Shown: piece after piece, positions 1-9,425 of the stretch
How positions within the stretch are numbered: position 1 is the first letter of the stretch
Layout of the letters: every line of letters begins with the position of its first letter
Assembly: GCA_944387405.1 (NCBI GenBank)
Contig: CALXET010000001.1
Coordinates: 124,001-188,000 of the forward strand
DNA length: 64,000 bases
Origin: an uncultured Clostridia bacterium
GTDB lineage: Bacteria; Bacillota; Clostridia; TANB77; CAG-508
Direction of reading: 5' to 3'
Program-made: the position numbers and the translations under genes
The notes under the pieces: generated by a model
What the model saw: the letters and a program-made list of their open reading frames with translations, nothing else
The model's database searches: none
What the model was told of the DNA's origin: nothing

Positions 1-480
1 AAAACAACGATAGACGGTACTATTGATGGACAAAAGAAAGAAGTAGTTATTGAAAATGGATATTTGGATATCGGTTTACATGATACAATCAAAGATCTAA
101 TAGTAAATTGTATAGGTGCAATTGTATTTTCTTTTATAGGTTACTTATATATTTTGGGTAGAAATAACGGTTCATTTATAAAACAATTTATTCCATTGCT
201 AAAACGTACAAAAAAAGTAGAAGAACTTTCTGATGGAAGTAAAAAAGAAACAGATAAAACTAAGATTTTAAAAGATGATGATAAAACTGTTTCAAAAACT
301 ACTAACCAAACTACAAAGAGAAAAAGGGGAAGACCAAGAAAGGAAAATAATAACCTGAACAAAGATGAAAATAACACTAATAAAAGTGGTGTAAAAAATG
401 AAAATATCAAGAAACAGAATAACTCTGCTAACAACAATAATAATAGTAGTACTAAAAATAAAAAGAAAAAACGGAAATAA
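1..480 (+). CDS. C-terminal part of a multi-pass membrane protein with basic tail
   Basis: The reading frame is open from base 1, so the N-terminus lies upstream. The visible part has a DTIKDLIVN motif followed by one membrane segment (about residues 35-55). After that comes a long Lys/Asn/Ser-rich cytoplasmic-type tail containing an AT-hook-like KRGRPRK. The DTxxDLxxNxxGA pattern resembles the last helix of YjdF/DUF2238-like membrane proteins, but this is a weak match. The last codon before lysine and stop is CGG (472-474). If CGG shifts the frame here as elsewhere, the protein instead ends GNNSKKK with a stop at 494-496, which suits the tail composition equally well. Confidence 0.6.
   Translation, partial: KTTIDGTIDGQKKEVVIENGYLDIGLHDTIKDLIVNCIGAIVFSFIGYLYILGRNNGSFIKQFIPLLKRTKKVEELSDGSKKETDKTKILKDDDKTVSKTTNQTTKRKRGRPRKENNNLNKDENNTNKSGVKNENIKKQNNSANNNNNSSTKNKKKKRK
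472..475 (+). other. Candidate CGGA +1 frameshift site at the end of an ORF
   Basis: In-frame CGG followed by AAA TAA. Reading +1 gives GGA AAT AAT and a stop at 494-496. Either ending is possible, so this site does not test the rule alone. Confidence 0.35.
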
Positions 481-541
481 TTCTAAAAAGAAATAAAAAA
501 TGTAAAAATATACTTAAATATTTAAAAAATGCATATTATAC

Positions 542-569
542 TTGCAAATATCTGATTTTGTGGTATAAT
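542..569 (+). promoter_or_regulatory. Promoter of tig
   Basis: TTGCAA (542-547), 16-base spacer, TATAAT (564-569), about 35 bases upstream of the trigger factor start. This matches the housekeeping sigma-A pattern. Confidence 0.7.
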
Positions 570-605
570 TACATGGCTGATTAAAAAATTTGGAGGAATA
601 TTATA

Positions 606-1889
606 ATGAGTGTAAAAGTTGAAAAAACAGATAACAAAAATGAAGTAAAACTTGAATTTACAGTAGATGCAAAAGTTTTTGAAGATGGTATTGCTACTGT
701 ATATAAGAAAAATGCAAAATATTTTAATGTACCGGGATTTAGAAAAGGTAAAGTACCAATGAATATTGCAATTAAATATTATGGAGTAGAAATGTTCTAT
801 GAAGATGCATTTAATGAAGTTGTTCCATCTATTTATGAAGAAGCATTAAAAGAAAATAATATTGATGCAGTTAGTAGACCAGATTTAGATATTACTCAAA
901 TGGAAAAAGGAAAAGATTTAATATTTACTGCAGTAGTTCAAACTAAACCTGAAGTAAAACCTGGAAAATATAAAGGAATTGAACTTAAGAAAATAGAATA
1001 TAAAGTAAAAGCTGATGATGTAAAAGCTGAACTTGAGAAAATGGCAGACAAGAATTCAAGAATGGTTACTGTTGATGATAGACCAGTTCAAGATAAAGAT
1101 ACAGCAGTAATTGATTTTGAAGGAACAATAGATGGAGTTCCATTTGAAGGTGGAAAGGCTGAAAATCATGAACTTGTAATTGGAAGCAAAACATTTATTG
1201 AAGGTTTTGAAGATCAAGTAATAGGAATGAAAACTGGAGAAGAAAAAGATATTAAAGTTAAGTTCCCAGATGATTATTTCTCAAAAGATTTAGCAGGAAA
1301 AGATGCTGTATTTAAAGTAAAATTACATGAAATCAAAGTAAAAGAATTACCAAAAATGGATGATGAATTTGCTAAAGATGTAAGTGAATTTGATACTTTA
1401 GATGAGCTTAAAGCTGATATTAAATCAAAACTTGAAGAATCAAACAAATCAAGAGCAGAAAGAGAAACAGAAGATGCTGCTGTTGAAAAAGTTTGTGAAA
1501 ATACAGAGATAGATATTCCATCTGGAATGATTGAAACTGAAATTGATGCTATGGCAGAAGATTTAAACAGAAGACTATCATACCAAGGAATGAACTTAGA
1601 ACAATATCTAAAATTATTAAATAAATCAAATGAAGACTTTAGAACAGAATTAAAACCAGAAGCTGAAAGATCAGTAAAAGTTAGATTAGTATTAGAAGCT
1701 ATAACTGAAGATGCTAAAATAGAAGTTACTGAAGATGAGATGAATGCAAGAATAAAAGAACTTGCTGAAGCTTATGGAAGAAAAGAAGATGAATTAAGCA
1801 AAAATGAAGAATTTAAAAAATATATTGAATCAAGTATAAAATCAGAAAAAACTGTAAAATATATAGTTGAAAATGCAAAAATTAAATAA
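606..1889 (+). CDS. tig: Trigger factor (ribosome-associated chaperone, prolyl isomerase)
   Basis: This is the ATP-independent chaperone that binds the ribosome exit tunnel and folds nascent chains. The N-terminal ribosome-docking signature GFRKGKVP is at about residue 44. A central FKBP-type isomerase domain (about 155-245, VIDFEGTIDG then FIEGFEDQVIGMKTGE) and a helical C-terminal arm follow. The 427-residue length is normal. The start is an ATG preceded by GGAGGA. It is its own transcription unit, with a sigma-A promoter and a terminator, directly ahead of clpP-clpX, the usual Firmicute order. Confidence 0.97.
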   Translation: MSVKVEKTDNKNEVKLEFTVDAKVFEDGIATVYKKNAKYFNVPGFRKGKVPMNIAIKYYGVEMFYEDAFNEVVPSIYEEALKENNIDAVSRPDLDITQMEKGKDLIFTAVVQTKPEVKPGKYKGIELKKIEYKVKADDVKAELEKMADKNSRMVTVDDRPVQDKDTAVIDFEGTIDGVPFEGGKAENHELVIGSKTFIEGFEDQVIGMKTGEEKDIKVKFPDDYFSKDLAGKDAVFKVKLHEIKVKELPKMDDEFAKDVSEFDTLDELKADIKSKLEESNKSRAERETEDAAVEKVCENTEIDIPSGMIETEIDAMAEDLNRRLSYQGMNLEQYLKLLNKSNEDFRTELKPEAERSVKVRLVLEAITEDAKIEVTEDEMNARIKELAEAYGRKEDELSKNEEFKKYIESSIKSEKTVKYIVENAKIK

Positions 1890-1925
1890 AGTAATTTATT
1901 TATAAGTAGATTTAATAAAAGATAT

Positions 1926-1965
1926 AAAAATAATTAGTAGATATTGTCTACTAATTATTTTTATT
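1926..1965 (+). terminator. Terminator after tig
   Basis: A 16-base AT-rich stem (1926-1941 with 1947-1962) around loop TATTG, with T-rich sequence on the 3' side. Confidence 0.8.
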
Positions 1966-2084
1966 TATATATTGCATTTTTATGATATTTAATATATATA
2001 TAAGTAAGATACAAGTCTGCAAATTTTAAATTTATACATATTATATATAAATTTATTAATATTTAGACTAAAAAGGAGGAGTTT

Positions 2085-2684
2085 ATGTTAGAGAATAGTT
2101 TAGTACCTTATGTTATAGAACAAACAAATAAAGGTGAAAGATCATATGATATATTTTCAAGATTATTAAAAGATAGAATTATATTTTTATCAGAGGATGT
2201 AAATAATGTTTCAGCGAGTTTAGTTGTTGCACAATTATTATTTTTAGAGTCAGAAGACCCAGATAAGGAAATTTCTTTATATATTAATAGTCCTGGTGGA
2301 TCAATTACAGATGGAATGGCAATAGTAGATACTATTAATTATATTAAATGCCCAGTTTCAACTATATGCGTTGGAATGGCTGCAAGTATGGGAGCTGTAT
2401 TATTAGCTTCTGGAGAAAAGGGAAGAAGATTTGCTACACCTAATTCAGAGATATTAATCCATCAACCATTAATTTCAGGAGGACTTTCTGGTCAAACTAC
2501 TGAAATAAAGATACATGCTGATCATATGGTTAAAACAAGACAAAAATTAAATAGATTATTAAGTGAAAGAACAGGTCAATCACTAGAAACTATAGAAAAA
2601 GATACTGAAAGAGATAATTATATGACAGCAGAAGAAGCATTAAAATATGGATTGATAGATGGAATTTTAGGAAAGAGAGACTAG
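2085..2684 (+). CDS. clpP: ATP-dependent Clp protease proteolytic subunit
   Basis: Serine peptidase of family S14 that forms the tetradecameric degradation chamber fed by ClpX, the next gene. The catalytic Ser is in [10 protein letters not shown], the His in IHQP, and the Asp is in the region after TERDNYM. The conserved start VPYVIEQT and the SPGGS loop are present. Its 199 residues are typical. The ATG follows AAGGAGG at good spacing. It ends 39 bases before clpX, so the two are probably co-transcribed. Confidence 0.98.
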   Translation: MLENSLVPYVIEQTNKGERSYDIFSRLLKDRIIFLSEDVNNVSASLVVAQLLFLESEDPDKEISLYINSPGGSITDGMAIVDTINYIKCPVSTICVGMAASMGAVLLASGEKGRRFATPNSEILIHQPLISGGLSGQTTEIKIHADHMVKTRQKLNRLLSERTGQSLETIEKDTERDNYMTAEEALKYGLIDGILGKRD

Positions 2685-2723
2685 ATATTATTATACTAAA
2701 ATTTTAGATAATAGAGGTGTATT

Positions 2724-4043
2724 ATGGCAAACGATAGAATGAAAAATATAAAATGTTCTTTTTGTGGAAAGCCACAAGAGAGTGTTAAAAAGATTATAGC
2801 TGGACCAGGAGTATATATTTGTGATGAATGTATTAATGTTTGTCAAGAAATAATAGAAGATGAATTCTATGAAGAAGATGAAGAGATAGAAGAAGCAGAA
2901 GTACAAAAAATTCCTACTCCTGAAGAAATTAAGAAAATATTAGATGAGTATGTTATAGGACAGGATGAAGCAAAAAAGACTTTATCTGTAGCAGTATATA
3001 ATCATTATAAAAGAATAAATAATGAGGATTTAGTAGATGACGATGTAGAAATCCAAAAAAGTAATATTTTATTACTTGGACCTACAGGATGTGGAAAGAC
3101 ATTACTTGCACAAACTTTAGCTAAAGTATTAAATGTACCATTTGCAATAGCAGATGCTACAACACTTACAGAAGCTGGGTATGTCGGAGAAGATGTAGAA
3201 AATATCTTACTTAAATTAATCCAAGCTGCTGATTATAACATTGAAAAAGCGGAAAAGGGAATTATTTATATAGATGAGATTGATAAGATTTCTCGTAAAT
3301 CTGAAAATCCATCTATTACAAGAGATGTTAGTGGTGAAGGTGTACAACAAGCTTTACTTAAAATTATAGAAGGAACTACTGCATCTGTACCACCACAGGG
3401 TGGTAGAAAGCATCCTCATCAAGAGTTTTTACAAATAAATACTGAAAATATATTATTTATTTGTGGTGGAGCTTTTGAAGGAATAGAAAAAATTATTGGT
3501 GATAGAACTGGTAAAAAATCTATAGGATTTAAAGCTGATGTTGAAAGTAAAAAAGAAAAGAAAAAATCTGAAATTTATGCAGAATTATTACCACAAGATT
3601 TATTAAAATTTGGAATGATTCCAGAATTTGTTGGAAGACTTCCTATTATTGCAACTTTAGATGAACTTACAAAAGAATCTTTGATAGAGATTGTTACAAA
3701 GCCTAAAAATGCTTTAGTTAAACAATATAAAAAGTTGTTTGAATTAGATGGAGTAGAACTTGAATTTGAACAAGATGCACTAGAAGCTGTGGTAGAAAAA
3801 GCAATAGAGAGAAATACAGGTGCTAGAGGACTTCGTTCTATTCTAGAAGAAAGAATGAGAGATATTATGTATGAGATTCCTAGTAATTATAAAATTGCTA
3901 AATGTATTATTACTAGAGATTCTATAGAAAATAATGCTAAACCAAAATTAATTATTGACGAAAATAGAACGGAACATGTTTTACCTGCAAACAAAAAGAA
4001 AAAATCAAAAGATAAAAAAAGAGAAAGACATGAATCAGCATAA
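2724..4043 (+). CDS. clpX: ClpX, AAA+ unfoldase of the ClpXP protease
   Basis: ClpX unfolds tagged substrates and threads them into ClpP. An N-terminal zinc-binding domain has CSFCG and CDEC (about residues 11-40). Walker A is GPTGCGKT and Walker B is IIYIDEID. The IGF loop that docks on ClpP is visible after GDRTGKKS. The C-terminal sensor-2 region GARGLR is present. The 439 residues include an unusually Lys/Arg-rich tail. It lies directly after clpP and ends at a strong hairpin terminator. Confidence 0.98.
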   Translation: MANDRMKNIKCSFCGKPQESVKKIIAGPGVYICDECINVCQEIIEDEFYEEDEEIEEAEVQKIPTPEEIKKILDEYVIGQDEAKKTLSVAVYNHYKRINNEDLVDDDVEIQKSNILLLGPTGCGKTLLAQTLAKVLNVPFAIADATTLTEAGYVGEDVENILLKLIQAADYNIEKAEKGIIYIDEIDKISRKSENPSITRDVSGEGVQQALLKIIEGTTASVPPQGGRKHPHQEFLQINTENILFICGGAFEGIEKIIGDRTGKKSIGFKADVESKKEKKKSEIYAELLPQDLLKFGMIPEFVGRLPIIATLDELTKESLIEIVTKPKNALVKQYKKLFELDGVELEFEQDALEAVVEKAIERNTGARGLRSILEERMRDIMYEIPSNYKIAKCIITRDSIENNAKPKLIIDENRTEHVLPANKKKKSKDKKRERHESA

Positions 4044-4045
4044 AA

Positions 4046-4082
4046 ATAAAAAGAACAGAATTTTAGTATTCTGTTCTTTTAT
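4046..4082 (+). terminator. Terminator after clpX, convergent with the J-domain gene
   Basis: Stem AAAGAACAGAA paired with TTCTGTTCTTT around a short loop, followed by T residues. It lies between convergent genes and may act in both directions. Confidence 0.75.
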
Positions 4083-4102
4083 GTTTTTTTATAAATGTTT
4101 AT

Positions 4103-5131
4103 TTAATTGTTTATTGAATTTAAATCATCTTCGGTCATAAAGTAACCATTGTTTTCAAAGCTTACTACTAGACCTTGATTGTCAAAAATTATATATGAAT
4201 CTTGATAGTATAAATAAAGTAAATTATCTTTTTCAAAATATTTATCAGGTTCACCATAAAATGCATATACTTGGAAGATAGAAACCCCTTCTTTTATTAT
4301 TCCGTTAAAATCTGCTCCTAAAATTGAAGATATATAATTTCCATATTCTTCATAAGTTGAATTATTAAAAACTGAATTATCATAAATGTAATTATTATTA
4401 AGAATATTTTCTTCCATACCTATAAATGGATCTTCTACTATATTTTCTTCAACAGTAGAATTATAATTAGGAGCAAATACTACTGTTTGATTATATTCAT
4501 TTGAAGCAGTATTAGCTAAAATTTCTTCATCAATTGTATTTTTAGAATCTGTTAAAAGATTTCTAACTTTTGAAAGTAGAGTAATTGCAACAATTAATCC
4601 AATAATTAAAAATAGACCAAGTAGTGGGATTAAAATTTTTGTCTGTGTACCTGAAACATAATGATTAATTACTGATCTTACTTTGTCTAATCCTGAAGGT
4701 GTATAATTTGCAGAATTTTTATATTTTTCTGAAGATTTATCTACACCATAATAATTTGTAGTATACCTTTTATAATAATCATAATTATACATTTCATTAT
4801 ATCTTTTTTCTAAATCTTCTTTTTGTTTTTGATATTCATATTCATAATTAGAATCACTATTACTATTTTCTTTAGGCACTTGATTATAATCGTTGTAAAG
4901 TTTTGAAGTTTCTTCTCTTACAGAATTTAAGACTCTATCATATTCTGCACGTGAAGACTGATCTGATAATATATCATATGCTTGATTAATTTCCTTTAAT
5001 TTTTGTTCTGCAAAAGTTTTATCTCCATCATATACGTCTGGATGATATTTTTTAACAAGAGATTTATAAGATTTTTTTATTTCACTTGTTGATGCAGATT
5101 CTTTTACGTTTAAAATTTCATAATAGTTCAT
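4103..5131 (-). CDS. Membrane-anchored J-domain (DnaJ-like) protein
   Basis: Residues 1-70 form a J domain with the invariant HPD in YHPDVYDG, so it should stimulate a DnaK-type Hsp70. It lacks the Gly/Phe linker and zinc-finger domains of true DnaJ. A single hydrophobic segment at about 170-190 ([17 protein letters not shown]) divides a cytoplasmic J domain from an outer part of about 150 residues. That part ends in an unrecognised domain with many aromatic residues (FYGEPDKYF). Inference: it recruits Hsp70 to the membrane or to a client there. It is transcribed convergently with clpX. Confidence 0.8.
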   Translation of the reverse strand: MNYYEILNVKESASTSEIKKSYKSLVKKYHPDVYDGDKTFAEQKLKEINQAYDILSDQSSRAEYDRVLNSVREETSKLYNDYNQVPKENSNSDSNYEYEYQKQKEDLEKRYNEMYNYDYYKRYTTNYYGVDKSSEKYKNSANYTPSGLDKVRSVINHYVSGTQTKILIPLLGLFLIIGLIVAITLLSKVRNLLTDSKNTIDEEILANTASNEYNQTVVFAPNYNSTVEENIVEDPFIGMEENILNNNYIYDNSVFNNSTYEEYGNYISSILGADFNGIIKEGVSIFQVYAFYGEPDKYFEKDNLLYLYYQDSYIIFDNQGLVVSFENNGYFMTEDDLNSINN

Positions 5132-5217
5132 AGTAATTTTTTTCTCCTAATAATCTTATTATTATATTTATGATAATATAAAATAAAAAGAAAAACAATA
5201 TAAATTTGTTAGAATAC

Positions 5218-5246
5218 TTGATTTTTATACTTTTTTATAGTAAAAT
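5218..5246 (+). promoter_or_regulatory. Promoter of rpsO
   Basis: TTGATT (5218-5223), 17-base spacer, TAAAAT (5241-5246). It starts a leader of about 95 bases before rpsO. Confidence 0.7.
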
Positions 5247-5252
5247 AATTAT

Positions 5253-5346
5253 GCTAGAAAGCAGATACCTTGTACTTAGCTAAAGGACAATACGCTACTT
5301 TGGCTCAGTTTAAGGCTAATATTATATTAAAGGAGGCGACTTAATT
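5253..5346 (+). ncRNA. rpsO 5' leader, likely S15 autoregulatory RNA
   Basis: The leader of about 95 bases contains self-complementary stretches: GCTAGAAAGC, then segments around TTAGCTAAAGG and GGCTCAGTTTAAGGCTAA. The ribosome site AAAGGAGG sits near its 3' end. Bacterial rpsO leaders commonly bind S15 to repress translation. The position and folding potential fit, but I have not matched a specific family. Confidence 0.5.
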
Positions 5347-5610
5347 ATGACAAAGGAAAGAAAACAAGAAATTATTAATACTTATAAAAGAGACGAAAAA
5401 GATACTGGTTCACCAGAAGTTCAAATAGCTCTTTTAACTGAAAGAATTTCTGAATTAACAGAACACTTAAAAGTTCACCAAAAAGATAATCATTCTAGAA
5501 GAGGACTTTTAAAGATGGTTGGTAAAAGAAGAAATTTATTAAAGTATTTAGAGAAAAAAGATATTGAAAGATATAGAGATATAGCTCAAAAACTATCTTT
5601 AAGAAAATAA
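5347..5610 (+). CDS. rpsO: 30S ribosomal protein S15
   Basis: Full-length 87-residue S15, a primary 16S rRNA-binding protein of the small-subunit platform. It has the conserved core [16 protein letters not shown], the HxxDxHSRRGL region and LVxKRRxLLxYL in the form [20 protein letters not shown] lies upstream of the ATG with an untranslated leader before it. It is followed by a perfect terminator and then pnp, the usual rpsO-pnp order. Confidence 0.98.
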   Translation: MTKERKQEIINTYKRDEKDTGSPEVQIALLTERISELTEHLKVHQKDNHSRRGLLKMVGKRRNLLKYLEKKDIERYRDIAQKLSLRK

Positions 5611-5617
5611 TAAAACT

Positions 5618-5646
5618 AGGCGTAGCTATGAGCTACGCCTTTTTTT
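5618..5646 (+). terminator. Terminator after rpsO
   Basis: Perfect 10-base stem AGGCGTAGCT / AGCTACGCCT with loop ATG, then a T run. Partial read-through into pnp is likely given the gene order. Confidence 0.9.
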
Positions 5647-5802
5647 AGCGTATTATTATTTTTTTAGTAATCAAAATAAAGGTAAAAACAAAAATAAAAT
5701 ATTTTGAATTAGATGTTAGATGTTAGATTTAAGGATTTTTTAAATAAAGTTTTTAAATCTGATTTCTGCATCCAATTCAAAAAGAAAATAATGGAGGTTA
5801 AA

Positions 5803-7953
5803 ATGTTTAAAAGTTACGAAATGGAACTTGCAGGTAGAAAGCTTGTTATTGAGACAGGTAAACTTGCAGGACTTGCAAATGGAAGCGTATTAGTAAAATA
5901 TGGAGATACTGATGTTTTAGTAAGCGTAACAGCTGCTAAAGAGCCAAAAGAGGGAGTTGACTTTTTCCCACTATCAGTTGATTATGAAGAAAAATTATAT
6001 TCTGTAGGAAAAATTCCAGGTGGATTTACAAAAAGAGAAGGAAAACCTACAGAAAAAGCAATACTTACATCAAGAGCAATAGATAGACCATTAAGACCAC
6101 TATTTCCAAAAGATTTTAGAAATGAAGTTACAGTAGTAGCTACTGTACTTAGTGTTGAACAAGATAATTCACCAGAAGTTGCAGCTATGATAGGTGCATC
6201 TTGTGCTTTATCAATTTCTGATATTCCTTTTGGTGGACCAACAGCAGCAGTAAATGTAGGTTTGGTAAATGGTGAAATTATTATTAATCCTACTGAGGCA
6301 CAAAGAGAAGTTTCAGATTTAAAACTTACTGTAGCAGGAACTAAAGAGAAAATCGCAATGATTGAAGCTGGAGCAAATGAAGTTTCAGAAGAAAAGATGC
6401 TTGAAGCTATTAAAGTAGCTCATGTTGAAATTAAAAAAGTTTGTGATTTTATTAGTAAGATTAAAGAAGAAATTGGAAAACCAAAATTTGAATATAAATC
6501 TTTTGAAGTTGATCATGATTTATATGAAGATATTTCAAATAAATTCAAAGATGAGACAAAAGAAAAGGTTCAAGAAGTTGATAAAGAAGTAAGAGATAAG
6601 AATATTGATGAACTTACTAAAGAAATCGAAGAATATGTTACTGAAAAGTATGGTGAAGATTTCTTAGAAGAAAATAAAGGACAAATTGCAGATATCATTT
6701 ATAAACTTCAAAAAGTTTGCGTAAGAGAAATGATTTATAATGAGCACAAGAGAGTAGATGGAAGAGCTTTAGATGAAATAAGACCATTATCTTGTGAAGT
6801 TGGAGTTTTACCTAGAGTACATGGAAGTGGTTTATTTACTAGAGGTCAAACTCAGGTATTATCAATTGCAACTCTTGGAATGATAAGTGAACAACAAATT
6901 TTAGATGGAATAGATGAAGAAGAATCAAAAAGATATATTCATCATTATAATTTCCCTTCATATAGTGTTGGAGAAACAAAACCATCTCGTGGACCTGGAA
7001 GAAGAGAAATAGGACATGGAGCCTTAGCAGAAAAAGCTTTAGTGCCTGTAATACCATCAAAAGAAGAATTTCCTTATGCAATTCGTGTAGTATCTGAAGT
7101 ATTAAGTTCAAATGGATCAACATCACAAGCTAGTATTTGTGGTAGTACTCTTGCTCTAATGGATGCAGGCGTACCAATAAAAAGACCAGTTGCTGGTATT
7201 TCTACAGGACTTGTTTCAAATCCAGATAATCCAGATGATTATGTAATGCTTGTAGATATTCAAGGATTAGAAGACTTCTTTGGAGATATGGATTTTAAAG
7301 TTGGTGGAACAGAAAAAGGTATTACTGCTATACAAGTAGATATTAAAGTTGATGGTTTAACATATAAAATTATTGAAGAAGCTTTTGCAAGAACTAAAAA
7401 AGCTAGACAATATATATTAGATGAAATTATGCTTAAACAAATCGATAAACCTAGAGCTGAAGTTTCTAAATATGCTCCAAAAATTATTAGTACTATAATA
7501 AGTAAAGATAAGATTAAAGATGTAATTGGACCTTCTGGAAAAATGATTAATAAAATTATTGAAGAAACTGGAGTTAAAATTGATATAGAAGAAGATGGAC
7601 AAGTATATATTTATTCTGAGAATATTGATAATGCAAATAAAGCTATGAAAATGGTAAAAGATATTGCAACTGAAATAGAATTAAATCAAATTTATGAAGC
7701 AAAAATAGTAAATATCACATCATTTGGAGCTTTTGCACAATTACCAGGTGGTAAAGAAGGATTAATTCACATTTCTAAAATATCTAAAGAAAGAGTAAAC
7801 AAAGTTGAAGATGTTTTGCACATAGATGATATTGTAACTGTAAAAGTTATCGAAATAGATGAGCATGGAAGAATTAATTTAACTATGAGAATAGATGAAG
7901 AAGATGATAAAGATAAAGAAGATAATGAACATAGAGTTGAAATAACAGAATAA
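5803..7953 (+). CDS. pnp: Polyribonucleotide nucleotidyltransferase (PNPase)
   Basis: Phosphorolytic 3'-5' exoribonuclease involved in mRNA decay. Two RNase PH-like halves are visible (residues 1-230 and about 310-540), the first with GKIPGGFTKREG and RPLRPLFP, the second with RRE(I)GHGALAEKAL. A KH domain (IGPSGKMINKII) and a C-terminal S1 domain (GAFAQLPGGKEGLIHIS) follow. The frame is open further 5', but the ATG at 5803 has GGAGG at five bases and begins at the conserved N-terminus (MFKSYEMELAGRKL). This gives 716 residues, the normal size. Confidence 0.97.
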   Translation: MFKSYEMELAGRKLVIETGKLAGLANGSVLVKYGDTDVLVSVTAAKEPKEGVDFFPLSVDYEEKLYSVGKIPGGFTKREGKPTEKAILTSRAIDRPLRPLFPKDFRNEVTVVATVLSVEQDNSPEVAAMIGASCALSISDIPFGGPTAAVNVGLVNGEIIINPTEAQREVSDLKLTVAGTKEKIAMIEAGANEVSEEKMLEAIKVAHVEIKKVCDFISKIKEEIGKPKFEYKSFEVDHDLYEDISNKFKDETKEKVQEVDKEVRDKNIDELTKEIEEYVTEKYGEDFLEENKGQIADIIYKLQKVCVREMIYNEHKRVDGRALDEIRPLSCEVGVLPRVHGSGLFTRGQTQVLSIATLGMISEQQILDGIDEEESKRYIHHYNFPSYSVGETKPSRGPGRREIGHGALAEKALVPVIPSKEEFPYAIRVVSEVLSSNGSTSQASICGSTLALMDAGVPIKRPVAGISTGLVSNPDNPDDYVMLVDIQGLEDFFGDMDFKVGGTEKGITAIQVDIKVDGLTYKIIEEAFARTKKARQYILDEIMLKQIDKPRAEVSKYAPKIISTIISKDKIKDVIGPSGKMINKIIEETGVKIDIEEDGQVYIYSENIDNANKAMKMVKDIATEIELNQIYEAKIVNITSFGAFAQLPGGKEGLIHISKISKERVNKVEDVLHIDDIVTVKVIEIDEHGRINLTMRIDEEDDKDKEDNEHRVEITE

Positions 7954-7996
7954 TATAATTCATTTAAGTGTTAAATAATATAAAGTGAGGTAAGAG

Positions 7997-9301
7997 ATGA
8001 AATACTTATATATACTTCAACAAGCATTAATATGGATTATAGTAGTATTTTGGCTATACCAATTAATTATAAGTGCTTGTGCATTAATTAAATTTAAAGA
8101 AAAACCAATATTAAAAAATAAAAAACACAAATTTATGCTTATTGTTCCTGCACATAATGAATCAAAAGTAGTTGGAAACCTTTTGGAGAGTCTAAATAAT
8201 TTAGATTATCCAAAAGAACTCTATGATGTTTATGTAATTGCAGATAATTGTACAGATAATACTGCAGAGATTGCCAGAAATAATAATGCAATAGTATATG
8301 AGAGATTTAATGAGGAGAAAAAAACAAAAGGATTTGCTCTTCAATGGTTTTTAGACCAAAAAATTAAAGAAAATGCTGATTATGATGCTTTTTGTGTTTT
8401 TGATGCTGATAATATTGTAGATTCAAATTTCTTAAATGCTATGAATAAGAAATTGTGTCAAGGTGAAGAGGTAGTACAAGGGTATAGAGATATAAAAAAC
8501 CCAACAGACTCTTGGATTTCAGCAGGATATGCACTATTTTACTGGACAATGAATAGATTTTATCATTTAGCAAGATATAATTTAGGATTATCACCACTAA
8601 TTAATGGTACTGGTTTTATGGTTGATTTTAATTTAATAAAACCAACTGGATGGAATACTATAACTCTTACAGAAGATATAGAATTTTCTTTGAAAAATAT
8701 AGCAAGTGGTAGAAAGTTAGGATGGGCTACAGATGCTATAGTATATGATGAACAACCAACAGAATTTAAACAAAGTTGGTCTCAAAGATCTCGTTGGACT
8801 GTAGGTCATATTCAATGTTTAAAATATTATACAAAAGATTTAGCAGAGGGAGTAGTTGAATATAGGACATTGATGAATTTTGATGGACTTTTATATATTT
8901 TAGGTCTTCCTATGATGATAATGACTTTCTTACTTATAGGTGTTAATACTGTTATGTATCTAATAGGAGGTATGTCAACAGGTGTATTATTATTTAATTA
9001 TTTAAAATATATTGTCGCTACTTTTATAGTTCCAATATTAACATCTATTGCAATACTAATTATTGATAAAAGACCTATAAGACCGATGCTAAAAGGTATA
9101 ATTTTATTCCCTGTTTTCATGGGTAGTTGGATTATAATTAATATTAAATGTATGATTAAGCCAAATACTAAATGGGAGAAAATTGAGCATGGTAGAGACA
9201 TAAAGATTGATGAAATGAAAAATAAGAAAAAAACAAAAAAATCAAAAAATAGTAATGATAAAGAAGAAAGCATAATTTCTAAAAATGAAAATAATAAATA
9301 A
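7997..9301 (+). CDS. Processive family 2 glycosyltransferase, membrane protein
   Basis: A GT2 catalytic domain follows one N-terminal membrane segment. It has the nucleotide-sugar start VPAHNES, the DxD-type FDADN, the catalytic-base region TEDIEF and QRSRW (the QxxRW motif of cellulose/hyaluronan-type synthases). Three or four hydrophobic segments follow at about 300-395, then a Lys-rich tail. It should transfer sugars from the cytoplasm into a membrane-linked or exported polymer; the substrate cannot be read. It starts 43 bases after pnp and ends at its own terminator. Confidence 0.85.
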   Translation: MKYLYILQQALIWIIVVFWLYQLIISACALIKFKEKPILKNKKHKFMLIVPAHNESKVVGNLLESLNNLDYPKELYDVYVIADNCTDNTAEIARNNNAIVYERFNEEKKTKGFALQWFLDQKIKENADYDAFCVFDADNIVDSNFLNAMNKKLCQGEEVVQGYRDIKNPTDSWISAGYALFYWTMNRFYHLARYNLGLSPLINGTGFMVDFNLIKPTGWNTITLTEDIEFSLKNIASGRKLGWATDAIVYDEQPTEFKQSWSQRSRWTVGHIQCLKYYTKDLAEGVVEYRTLMNFDGLLYILGLPMMIMTFLLIGVNTVMYLIGGMSTGVLLFNYLKYIVATFIVPILTSIAILIIDKRPIRPMLKGIILFPVFMGSWIIINIKCMIKPNTKWEKIEHGRDIKIDEMKNKKKTKKSKNSNDKEESIISKNENNK

Positions 9302-9311
9302 TAATTATTAA

Positions 9312-9346
9312 AATATAGCTATATATGATTATAGCTATATTTTTTC
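9312..9346 (+). terminator. Terminator after the glycosyltransferase
   Basis: Stem AATATAGCTATA / TATAGCTATATT with a short loop, followed by TTTTTC. Confidence 0.8.
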
Positions 9347-9425
9347 TTTATTTATTCTAATATAACCTTGTAAAAAACTATAAGAAATGATAAAATTTAC
9401 TATATTAAATCAAAGGAGATTTTAT

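Noticed and set aside
5713..5802. Longer N-terminus for pnp
   Set aside because: The extra 30 residues lack a ribosome site and precede the conserved PNPase start; the ATG at 5803 has an ideal GGAGG.
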